Assembly: GCA_963752045.1 (NCBI GenBank)
Contig: CAVVWN010000006.1
Coordinates: 50,903-114,902 of the forward strand
Source: DATKDF01 sp963752045
GTDB lineage: Bacteria > Acidobacteriota > Vicinamibacteria > Vicinamibacterales > SCN-69-37
DNA: 64,000 nucleotides
Direction of reading: 5' to 3'
Position numbers and translations under genes: made by a program. Shown in pieces: positions 1 through 6,926 of the stretch. Every line of letters starts with the position of its first letter. The stretch's first letter is position 1. The notes beneath the pieces are model-generated. The model was not told where the DNA came from. It did no database searches and was given only the letters and a program-made list of their open reading frames with translations.

Positions 1-68
1 CGGTCAACGGCGCCGACGCCGGCACGAAGAACCGGCCGGGCAGAACGCCGCATCGCGCGGAGGGCTGA
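1..68 (+). CDS. possible 3' end of an upstream gene (partial)
   Basis: One plus-strand frame is open from the window edge to a TGA at 66-68, five bases before the ATG of the VWA gene. The ribosome binding site of the VWA gene (GGAGGG, 59-64) would lie inside this reading frame, as is common in operons. Only about 21 residues are visible, with no recognisable domain, so identity cannot be given and the call may be wrong. Confidence 0.25.
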   Translation, partial: VNGADAGTKNRPGRTPHRAEG

Positions 69-72
69 ACCG

Positions 73-1182
73 ATGCACAACGCCTCCCCAACCCGACGGC
101 CATCCGCCCTGCCGCTCCTTGCGGCCGGCACGCTCGGAACGTTGCTCCTGCTCGCGCCGGTCTCCGCGCGCGAAACCCAGGAGCGGCCAACCGGCCAGGG
201 ATTCTCGTTTCGCAGCGGCGCCAACCTGATCAACGTCACCGCCACGGTGACCGACGAGCACGGCCGGTTCGTGCCGAACCTCGGCGCCGATGACTTCGAG
301 GTCTACGAAGACGGCAAGCGGGTGGCCATCGCCCAGTTCGAAACCGAGCGCGTGCCCGTCAGCCTTGGCATCGCGCTCGACACGAGCGGCAGCATGGTGG
401 GCGACAAGATCGAAGCGGCACGCGCCGCCCTCGACCGCTTCCTGTTCGACCTGCTCGGACCGCAGGACGAAGTGTTTCTCTATCGCTTCGACAGCAGGCC
501 GGAGCTTGTGGAGGCCTGGACGGAAGACCGGCGCGCGGTGAGCCGCGCGCTCGGCAACGTGAAGCCCACGGGCGGAACGGCGATGTACGACACGGTGGCC
601 CAGGCGGTGCCGCTTGCGCAGGCCGGCACGCGGCGCAAGAAGGCGCTCGTCGTCATCTCGGACGGACGCGATACGAGCAGCCGCACCGAGGTCGACGACC
701 TCCGCGGCCTCATTCGCGAGACCGAGGTCCTCGTCTACGCCATCGGCATCGACGCGTCGGGCGACCCGGGAGCCCGCTACTCGAGCGCGGTCGCGCAGCC
801 ACCTGCCCAACCCCGCTCGGTACCGGTTCCAACGGCCTTCCCGGGCCAGAAGCCGGTGGTGAAGCCGCCCGCACCGCCTCCCCCGCCACCGACCCGGCCG
901 ACGCGGTCGACTTCTTCACGGCGAAACTCGCCGAGCGGCGACAGAGTCGACGCCGCGGCCCTCCAGGCCATCACGGACGACAGCGGCGGCCGAACCGAGA
1001 TCATCGTCACCGCCGCGGATCTCGACCCGGCCACGGCCGGCATCGCCGACGAGCTCAGCCGGCAGTACTTCATCGGCTATTCCTCGTCGGTCCCAAGCGA
1101 CGGCCGCTGGCACACGATCGAGGTGCGCGTCGAATCCGGCAACTACACCGTCCGCGCCCGCCGAGGCTTCATCGCAAACTGA
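73..1182 (+). CDS. VWFA-related acidobacterial secreted protein
   Basis: A 369-residue protein with an N-terminal signal or anchor segment (about residues 11-33) followed by a von Willebrand factor A domain. The lead-in (INVTATVTDEHGRFV, then FEVYEDGK) is typical of the acidobacterial VWFA-related family. The MIDAS metal site is visible as DTSGS at residue 103, a Thr in GGTAMYD near 169 and an Asp in ISDGRD near 197. A proline-rich insert (about residues 240-285) separates the VWA core from a C-terminal part ending in YFIGYSS. Proteins of this family are exported and thought to bind other surface proteins through the metal site; the partner is unknown. The ATG has a GGAGGG site eight bases upstream. 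Confidence 0.88.
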   Translation: MHNASPTRRPSALPLLAAGTLGTLLLLAPVSARETQERPTGQGFSFRSGANLINVTATVTDEHGRFVPNLGADDFEVYEDGKRVAIAQFETERVPVSLGIALDTSGSMVGDKIEAARAALDRFLFDLLGPQDEVFLYRFDSRPELVEAWTEDRRAVSRALGNVKPTGGTAMYDTVAQAVPLAQAGTRRKKALVVISDGRDTSSRTEVDDLRGLIRETEVLVYAIGIDASGDPGARYSSAVAQPPAQPRSVPVPTAFPGQKPVVKPPAPPPPPPTRPTRSTSSRRNSPSGDRVDAAALQAITDDSGGRTEIIVTAADLDPATAGIADELSRQYFIGYSSSVPSDGRWHTIEVRVESGNYTVRARRGFIAN

Positions 1183-1241
1183 CCCAGCGCCCAACGCCGA
1201 GCGCCCAGAGCCCAGAGCCCAGAGCCCAGAGCCCCAGATGC
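1183..1241. repeat. short tandem repeat, 7-bp GAGCCCA units
   Basis: The gap between the VWA gene and the ZIP gene contains about four to five imperfect GAGCCCA units (about 1200-1236). It is one of several spacers in this window filled by its own short tandem repeat. Confidence 0.6.
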
Positions 1242-1257
1242 TAGTATCCCCGTCGTG
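1242..1257 (+). promoter_or_regulatory. -10 box and leaderless GTG start of the ZIP gene
   Basis: TAGTAT (1242-1247) is followed after 7 nt by the GTG start (1255). No Shine-Dalgarno sequence could fit, so transcription probably starts at or next to the G of GTG. The same arrangement recurs at 14110, 22558, 28444 and 39445. Confidence 0.5.
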
Positions 1258-1989
1258 TTGATCTGGCCCGCCACTCTCGGCCTTGCAGCCGCCGGCAGCG
1301 TGGGCGGGCTTCTTACGGCGGGCGTGCTGCTGCTCTTTCGCGACGATGTCCGGCGGCGCGTCGTGCCGTGGCTCGTCTCGTACGCCGTCGGTACGCTGCT
1401 CGGTGCGGCGCTGCTCGGGCTCGTGCCTCAGGCTCTCGAGACGCTTGCGCCTCCCCCGGTGTTCGTGACGCTGCTTCTCGGCATCATGACGTTCTTCATC
1501 CTCGAGAAGCTCGTGCTCTGGCGCCACTGCCACGGCGACGAGACCTGCGAGATTCACCGCAGCACCGCCACCCTCGTCATCGTCGGCGACGCGGTGCACA
1601 CGTTCGTCGACGGCGTCGTCATCGCCGCCGCCGCGCTCGTCTCGCTGCCGCTCGGGGCGACGACGGCGCTGGCGGTTGCGGCTCATGAAATCCCGCAGGA
1701 GGCCGGCGACTTCGCGATCCTGCTCGCGGCCGGGCACTCGCGCTCGCGTGCCCTCCTGCTCAACCTCACGTCGGCCATCGGCGGCATGACCGGCGCGGCC
1801 GCCATGCTCGTCTTCGGCGCCCAGGTGCCATGGGTCGTGCCGTACGTGCTGGCCTTCGCGGCAGGCAACTTCCTGTATGTCGCGATGGCCGACCTCATCC
1901 CGAACCTGCACCGGGGCCATCTCGACCGCAATGCCGCACGCCAGGTGGCGCTCATCACGCTGGGGGTCTTGACGATCGTGGCACTCTAG
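1255..1989 (+). CDS. ZIP family metal transporter
   Basis: A 244-residue polytopic membrane protein of the ZIP (Zrt/Irt-like) family, which moves divalent cations such as zinc or iron into the cytoplasm. The two signature helices are present: HTFVDGVVIAA near residue 115 and AHEIPQE near residue 143, whose His and Glu residues form the binuclear metal site. A loop with CHGDETCEIH (about residues 92-101) is likely an accessory metal-binding loop. Length and seven to eight hydrophobic segments fit the bacterial ZupT/GufA-like branch. The start is a GTG placed 7 nt after a -10 box. Substrate metal cannot be read from sequence. Confidence 0.88.
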   Translation: MLIWPATLGLAAAGSVGGLLTAGVLLLFRDDVRRRVVPWLVSYAVGTLLGAALLGLVPQALETLAPPPVFVTLLLGIMTFFILEKLVLWRHCHGDETCEIHRSTATLVIVGDAVHTFVDGVVIAAAALVSLPLGATTALAVAAHEIPQEAGDFAILLAAGHSRSRALLLNLTSAIGGMTGAAAMLVFGAQVPWVVPYVLAFAAGNFLYVAMADLIPNLHRGHLDRNAARQVALITLGVLTIVAL

Positions 1990-2445
1990 CTATCGCCGAC
2001 GGACGCGTCGCCTGATGTCCACGGGCCTCAGGCCGCTGGCCTTGGCCAGCCTGAGTTGGCGATCGTCGGCGGACACGAACGTGGTGCACGTAGCGGCGTG
2101 CGCCGCCGCGACGTGCAAGACATCGAGGCTGCGCGTCAGGAACCTGGCCGTGTGCGCTCGCGAGAGGTCGGCCGCTTCGGCGAGCACCTGCTCGAAGTCC
2201 AGCGACACCGACACGAGCCGTTGATGATCGAGGTCGTCGCCAAGCTGCGCCAGAATCGACCGATGCTCATCCTTGGTCAAGATCTTCCGTCCGGCGAGTA
2301 GCGCGAACGCGTTGGGAACCTCCAGACGGTGGAGCGCAGTGAACGGAACCTGGCCCGCCGCCCGAACCGCCGACCGTGCCGCGTCGGAAGAGCGCTCGGG
2401 CACATAGACGGGCACCAGGGCGCTCGAATCAATGTAGGTCTTCAC
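1990..2445 (-). CDS. PIN domain toxin, VapC-like
   Basis: A 151-residue PIN-domain ribonuclease. The acidic active-site residues are all visible: Asp6 in YIDSSAL, Glu42 in RLEVPNAF, Asp108 in SLDVLH and Asp127/128 in SADDRQL. VapC toxins cleave tRNA or rRNA when released from their antitoxin. The start is a GTG that overlaps the TGA of the upstream antitoxin by four bases (GTGA), a standard toxin-antitoxin layout giving translational coupling. It converges on the ZIP gene with no gap. Confidence 0.85.
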   Translation of the reverse strand: MKTYIDSSALVPVYVPERSSDAARSAVRAAGQVPFTALHRLEVPNAFALLAGRKILTKDEHRSILAQLGDDLDHQRLVSVSLDFEQVLAEAADLSRAHTARFLTRSLDVLHVAAAHAATCTTFVSADDRQLRLAKASGLRPVDIRRRVRRR

Positions 2446-2714
2446 CGTTCGCCACGGCTCTCCGCGACCACGTCGGCCCCGCCTGGTACTATGACTCGGC
2501 TCCCGAACACCGAGCGCGTCCGAGCCTCCAGATCAGGCCAAGGGGCGACCGCGCCGCTCGACCTGACAGGCGCCAGCCGTGCCACAGGCCGCCGGCGTCG
2601 GGTGACCTCGACCGTCTCGCCACGCTCCACGCGGGCCATGACGCGCTTGAGGTTCTGCTGGAGTTCGCGCACGGACACTGTAGAGTCTGACATGTACGAC
2701 ATTTTGTCATACAT
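2442..2714 (-). CDS. Phd/YefM-type antitoxin
   Basis: An antitoxin of up to 90 residues with the Phd/YefM N-terminal DNA-binding fold (VSVRELQQNLKRVMARV then GETVEVTRRRRPVARL), followed by a Pro/Arg-rich C-terminal toxin-binding tail. Three in-frame ATGs exist at 2714, 2702 and 2693; the conserved domain begins right after the last, and all three sit inside or beside the inverted repeat at 2692-2714, so the true start depends on the transcription start. The frame extends further upstream, but those residues match nothing in the family. It overlaps the PIN toxin gene by four bases. Its expected role is to neutralise the toxin and autorepress the operon. Confidence 0.82.
   Translation of the reverse strand: MYDKMSYMSDSTVSVRELQQNLKRVMARVERGETVEVTRRRRPVARLAPVRSSGAVAPWPDLEARTRSVFGSRVIVPGGADVVAESRGER
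2692..2714. promoter_or_regulatory. inverted-repeat operator over the antitoxin start
   Basis: ATGTACGACA (2692-2701) and TGTCATACAT (2705-2714) form 10-bp arms with one mismatch and a 3-nt spacer. The site is AT-rich against a GC-rich background and covers the candidate starts of the Phd-like antitoxin. Phd/YefM antitoxins bind short palindromes at their own promoter, so this is the likely autoregulatory operator. Confidence 0.6.
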
Positions 2715-2800
2715 AACGGCCACCGACAACTCGGCGACCACGACGGCAAGCGGGCTCGCGGCTCGCCCGTGGATGGGCGCTGCGCTAGCATGGACCACCC

Positions 2801-4705
2801 ATGACGCGCACAGCCTTCCTCGCCGTCGCGGCATTGCTCATCCAGAACCCGCCGCCGCCGCAGCCGGATGTGCGGCCGGGCGTCATCATCGGGCAAGTCG
2901 TCGACGCGGAAGGCGGCCGGGGCGTGCGCCAGGCCATCGTGCGGCTCGCAGGCGCGGGCCTGTCGGTGACGCGGGTGGCCGACGACCGCGGCCGCTTCTT
3001 CTTCCGCGGCCTGCCGGCCGGCTCGTACAGGATCACGGCCACGCGCGACGGTTACTTCGAAGGCGCCTTCGGCCGCGTGCGCGCCGGCGGCGACCCGCTC
3101 GACGTGCCGCTCGCGGCCGGGCAGTGGAAGACGGACGTCACAATCGAGCTCTTCCGTCCAGCCGTCATCCACGGCGCGGTCGACGACGAGGCGAACGAGC
3201 CGCTTGCGGGCATCCGCGTGCGCGCGTTCCGCCTGCAGTGGTCGGGCGGCCGCGAACTGTGGCTGCCCGACGTCTTCACGGAAACCGACGACCAGGGCCT
3301 CTATCGCCTCTTCGGCCTCATGCCCGGCGAGTATGTCGTGGCGCTGCCGTCGGTGCAGGTCACGATGCCGATGGCGAGCATGGAAGAAGTTGGACAGACC
3401 GGCCGGTCGACGCGGGACCTCATGGCCGTGCTGTCCATGAACGGCGGACCCGGCAGCCTGATTGGCAGCACGAACGGCGCGACGAGCGGATTGCTTTTCA
3501 ACCCGGACGATCGCAACCTCAGAATCCCCGGCTCGTCCGCCACGCCGCCAGAGCCGCCCGATGGCAGTCGTCTCGCCTATCCGACGGTGTTCTACCCATC
3601 TGCCGACGGACCCGAAACGGCCGTCAGGATCTCGGTCGGCCCAGGCGAAGAACGGCCCGGCGTGAGCTTCACGATACGGCCCGTGCCGGCCGTCCGCGTC
3701 TCGGGCCGGCTCGAGGGACCGGAAGGGCCGGTGGCCGGCCTCATGTTGAGGCTCGTCCGCGACGGCGCGCAGGACTTCGGCCTCGGCGCCGAAACGGCCG
3801 CCACGATCTCGGCGCCCGACGGCTCGTTCACGCTCGTCGACGTGCCCGCAGGCTTCTACCGGCTTTCGGCGCGCGCGGCGGCCGGCGCACTCTCCAATTG
3901 GCAGCCGACCGGCATTGTCGCCTCGGCCGAGGGACGCGCGGCCGGCACGCTGGCCGGCCCGGAAGAGTTCTGGGGCGAGGTGCCCGTCACCGTCTACGAC
4001 GAGGATGTCGGCGACATCGTCGTGACGGCCGACCGGGGAGTGACGATATCGGGCCGCGTGGTCTTCGAAACGCAGGGCGAGCCGGTGGCACAAGAGAGGG
4101 CCGCCGTGATGCGGCTGGTCGTCGAGTCCGCCGAGGGCGGCGACGCCGACGTTCCACCGGCGCCCGTCTCGAAGGAGGCCGAGTTTGCAATCGCCGGCCT
4201 CCGGCCTGGCCGCTACACCATTCGCGCCGAGGCCCTGCCGCCGGGCTGGCACCTGAAGTCGGTCGTCTGGGCGGGCCGGGACGCGGCACGCGACCCGCTC
4301 GAGGTTCGCGGCGACATCAGCATCGAGGACGTGCTCGTGACACTCGTCGACCGGCCCACGCGAATCAGCGGCAGCGTGTACGACACACGTGGCCTGGCCG
4401 TCCCGGGCGCCCGCGTCGTGGCCGTGCCCGCCGGCCGCGGCTCGGGGATCGACCGGACCGCACCGGCCGCAAAGGTGCGGTCGGTCCGGGCGAACGTGTT
4501 CGGCAACTTCGAGATGGTCGGACTCCCCCCGGGCGCTTACGATCTGATTGCCATGCCCGAAGAAGCCAACGTCGCCTGGCAGGATCCGGCGGTCCTCGCC
4601 AGGCTCGCGGGCGAGGTCGCGCGGGTCACGGTCGCCGAAGGCCAGATGGTTCAGCGGGCAATCCGGAGTGGTGGAAGGCAAGGGCCCCTCAGGGACGGGC
4701 CCTGA
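2801..4705 (+). CDS. secreted CarboxypepD_reg repeat protein (copy 1)
   Basis: A 634-residue protein with a short signal peptide (about residues 1-17) and then repeated carboxypeptidase-regulatory-like beta-sandwich domains. Each can be recognised by a G.V.D..G.pv..a.V.l start and a DDRGRFFFRGLPAGSYRIT-type turn; about five are visible, near residues 29-100, 130-190, 300-360, 420-500 and 530-610. There is no catalytic domain and no TonB-dependent barrel. The function is unknown; such proteins are exported and abundant in Acidobacteriota. Three paralogues follow (4833, 10154, 12154). The ATG at 2801 follows a TAGCAT that could be a -10 box. Confidence 0.72.
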   Translation: MTRTAFLAVAALLIQNPPPPQPDVRPGVIIGQVVDAEGGRGVRQAIVRLAGAGLSVTRVADDRGRFFFRGLPAGSYRITATRDGYFEGAFGRVRAGGDPLDVPLAAGQWKTDVTIELFRPAVIHGAVDDEANEPLAGIRVRAFRLQWSGGRELWLPDVFTETDDQGLYRLFGLMPGEYVVALPSVQVTMPMASMEEVGQTGRSTRDLMAVLSMNGGPGSLIGSTNGATSGLLFNPDDRNLRIPGSSATPPEPPDGSRLAYPTVFYPSADGPETAVRISVGPGEERPGVSFTIRPVPAVRVSGRLEGPEGPVAGLMLRLVRDGAQDFGLGAETAATISAPDGSFTLVDVPAGFYRLSARAAAGALSNWQPTGIVASAEGRAAGTLAGPEEFWGEVPVTVYDEDVGDIVVTADRGVTISGRVVFETQGEPVAQERAAVMRLVVESAEGGDADVPPAPVSKEAEFAIAGLRPGRYTIRAEALPPGWHLKSVVWAGRDAARDPLEVRGDISIEDVLVTLVDRPTRISGSVYDTRGLAVPGARVVAVPAGRGSGIDRTAPAAKVRSVRANVFGNFEMVGLPPGAYDLIAMPEEANVAWQDPAVLARLAGEVARVTVAEGQMVQRAIRSGGRQGPLRDGP

Positions 4706-4757
4706 ATTATCGAGCCGGACGTAAACCGACGGGCGAGAAAAGCAGTCGAACACATTA

Positions 4758-4810
4758 GAGCCGTTTCCGTTTCGGTGTAGACGGCCGAGAACGGCTCAAG
4801 CGGTTTGCAG
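4758..4810. repeat. dispersed hairpin element, GAGCCGTTT family (copy 1)
   Basis: GAGCCGTTTCCG (4758-4769) pairs with CGAGAACGGCTC (4786-4797), followed by AAGCGGTTTGCAG (4798-4810). A near-identical 50-nt sequence starts at 57983 and its 3' half recurs at about 42240-42270. Here it lies just upstream of the second CarboxypepD_reg gene. Confidence 0.65.
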
Positions 4811-4832
4811 ACGCGTGGCACCGGGGACACTT

Positions 4833-6836
4833 ATGACCGCAACCTCTCGTACCGCACTTCGTCTCACGGCGCTTGTGGCCGTGGTCCTGGCCACCACGAC
4901 GCCTGGTCTCGTGGCGCAGGGCCGCGGCGGCGGTCGCGGCGGCGACCTGCAGGCCCAGCAGCGCGACAACCTCAACCAGCCGATCGGCACGGCATCGATC
5001 AGCGGAACGGTGTTCACCGAAGGCCTCGGCACGCCGGTCCGTCGAGCGCGCGTCACGCTCACCGGCGCCGAGCTGCGCGGCGGCCGCTCGACGGTGACCG
5101 ACGACGAGGGCCGGTTCAACTTCGTGGCGCTGCCGGCAGGCCGGTTCACGCTCACCGCCTCGAAGGCCGGTTACGTCAACATCGCCTACGGGGCCAAGCA
5201 GGCCGGCCGGCCCGGCACTCCGATTCAGGTGGTCGACGGGCAGAAGCACGAACGGAAAGACATCGCCATGCCGAAAGGCAGCGTCGTCACCGGCATGGTC
5301 GTCGACGACCACGGGGAGCCCGCGCCGGGCACCCAGGTGCGCGTCATGCGATTCGTGATGCGCACCGGCGAGCGCACGCTGCAGCAGGCCGGGCAGGACA
5401 CGACAGACGACCGTGGCATGTATCGCATCTACGGCCTGCAGCCGGGCGACTACGTCGTGAGCGCGGTTCCGCGCAACGTCGGCCTCGGCGCCATTCGCGA
5501 GACGGTGATGGCCGAGGTCGAGGCGCTCCTGCAGCAGGCCGAAGTGCAGGCCGGCCGCGGCGGGGCCGGCGCGTTCGTCGGCGGTGGCCGCGGGCAGGCG
5601 CTCATCGAGCGCGCGACGGCGCTCCAGCAGATGGTGGCCGATGAGGACGCGCAGACGGTCGCCTACGCGCCCGTCTACTACCCGGGCACGACCTCCGCCG
5701 GTTCGGCGATTGCCGTGCCGCTCGGCGTTGGCGAGGAACGAGCGGCCGTGGACTTCCAGTTGCAGCTCGTGCCCACGGCGAAGATCGAGGGCTCGGTCAT
5801 GGGCATGGACGGCACGGTGCCGCAGGGCGTGCAGATTTCGCTCATCCCGGCCGATCAGGGTGACATGCCCCGCGTGCCCGGTGTCGGCAACACGACGACA
5901 CGCCCGGGCGCCGACGGGCGGTTCACGATTGCGAACGTCACGCCCGGCGAATATCGCCTGATGGCGCGCGCCACGATTCGTCAGACCGACCCGAACGCCG
6001 ATCCGAACGCCCAGGCCTTCGGGGGACGAGGCGGCCGCGGCGGCCGCGGCGGAGGGCCGGTGGCAGAAGTCCTCTGGGCGTCGGCCGACGTCGGCGTGTC
6101 CGGCCAGAACCTGACCAACGTGGTACTTGCGCTCCGGCCCGGCATGAAGGTCACGGGCCGGATGCTCTTCGAAGGCGGCGCCGCAGCGCCGGACGATCTG
6201 TCGAACGCGCGCGTGACGCTCGTCGCGCGCGGAGATCAGCTGGCCGGAGGCGGCGGCATCCCGCCGGCCGTCGTCGATGCCAACGGCAACTTCACCATCA
6301 CCGGCGTAGCGCCGGGTCAGTATTCGCTTTCGGCCAACGCATCGGCCGGAGGCCGAGGCGGACGCGGCGGTCAGCCCGTGGCCCAGACGCAGACGACGCA
6401 AACGGCTTCGTGGACGCTCAAGTCCGCGCTCGTAGGCGGCCGCGACGCGCTCGACTTCCCGCTGACCGTCGACCCGAACCAGGACGTGACCGGCATCCTG
6501 CTCACCTTCACGACACAAACGCAGGAGATCTCGGGCACGATTCAGGATGCGAGCGGCCGGCCGACGGCCGACTTCACGATCGTCGTCTATCCGGCCGACC
6601 CGGCGTTCTGGGGGCCGCAGTCGCGGCGGATCAACGCCACCCGGCCCGACACCGAGGGCCGCTTCTCGATTCGCTCGCTGCCGCCGGGCAACTACCGGCT
6701 CACGGCCGTCACCGACGCCGAGCCCGGCGAGTGGTTCAACCCGGACTTCCTCGCGCAACTCGTTGGCGGCTCGATCCCGATCACGCTGGCCGAAGGCGAG
6801 AAGAAGACGCAGGACATCCGCCTGGCCGGCGGCTAG
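4833..6836 (+). CDS. secreted CarboxypepD_reg repeat protein (copy 2)
   Basis: A 667-residue exported protein starting at ATG 4833 (weak GGGGA site upstream); an earlier GTG at 4815 adds six residues but splits the signal peptide less well. After a hydrophobic leader come Gly/Arg-rich linkers (GRGGGRGGD near residue 32) and several CarboxypepD_reg modules with TDDEGRFNFVALPAGRFTL-type turns. The C-terminal module (residues about 575-667, with DFTIVVYPADPAFW and EGEKKTQDI) is closely matched by the paralogue at 12154. No enzyme active site is visible. It lies directly upstream of polA but has no obvious link to replication. Confidence 0.72.
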   Translation: MTATSRTALRLTALVAVVLATTTPGLVAQGRGGGRGGDLQAQQRDNLNQPIGTASISGTVFTEGLGTPVRRARVTLTGAELRGGRSTVTDDEGRFNFVALPAGRFTLTASKAGYVNIAYGAKQAGRPGTPIQVVDGQKHERKDIAMPKGSVVTGMVVDDHGEPAPGTQVRVMRFVMRTGERTLQQAGQDTTDDRGMYRIYGLQPGDYVVSAVPRNVGLGAIRETVMAEVEALLQQAEVQAGRGGAGAFVGGGRGQALIERATALQQMVADEDAQTVAYAPVYYPGTTSAGSAIAVPLGVGEERAAVDFQLQLVPTAKIEGSVMGMDGTVPQGVQISLIPADQGDMPRVPGVGNTTTRPGADGRFTIANVTPGEYRLMARATIRQTDPNADPNAQAFGGRGGRGGRGGGPVAEVLWASADVGVSGQNLTNVVLALRPGMKVTGRMLFEGGAAAPDDLSNARVTLVARGDQLAGGGGIPPAVVDANGNFTITGVAPGQYSLSANASAGGRGGRGGQPVAQTQTTQTASWTLKSALVGGRDALDFPLTVDPNQDVTGILLTFTTQTQEISGTIQDASGRPTADFTIVVYPADPAFWGPQSRRINATRPDTEGRFSIRSLPPGNYRLTAVTDAEPGEWFNPDFLAQLVGGSIPITLAEGEKKTQDIRLAGG

Positions 6837-6926
6837 CCGTTCGTAACGTAGCGCGGCCTGGGTCCCAAGGCCGCGGCGTCGCTTGACGCACGCGGCGCAC
6901 CTGACGCACGCTGACGCACCGGTCCC
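6837..6926. repeat. short tandem GACGCAC repeat upstream of polA
   Basis: The 90-bp spacer before polA contains several imperfect GACGCACC units (6894-6922). Related GCACCC-rich tracts occur at 19930-20012, 29373-29452 and 32947-33005. No clear Shine-Dalgarno site precedes the polA ATG. Confidence 0.45.

Noticed and set aside
2329..4758. A plus-strand open frame of 809 codons overlapping copy 1 in another frame
   Set aside because: Arg-rich shadow translation with no domain; it also runs through the antisense of the antitoxin gene.
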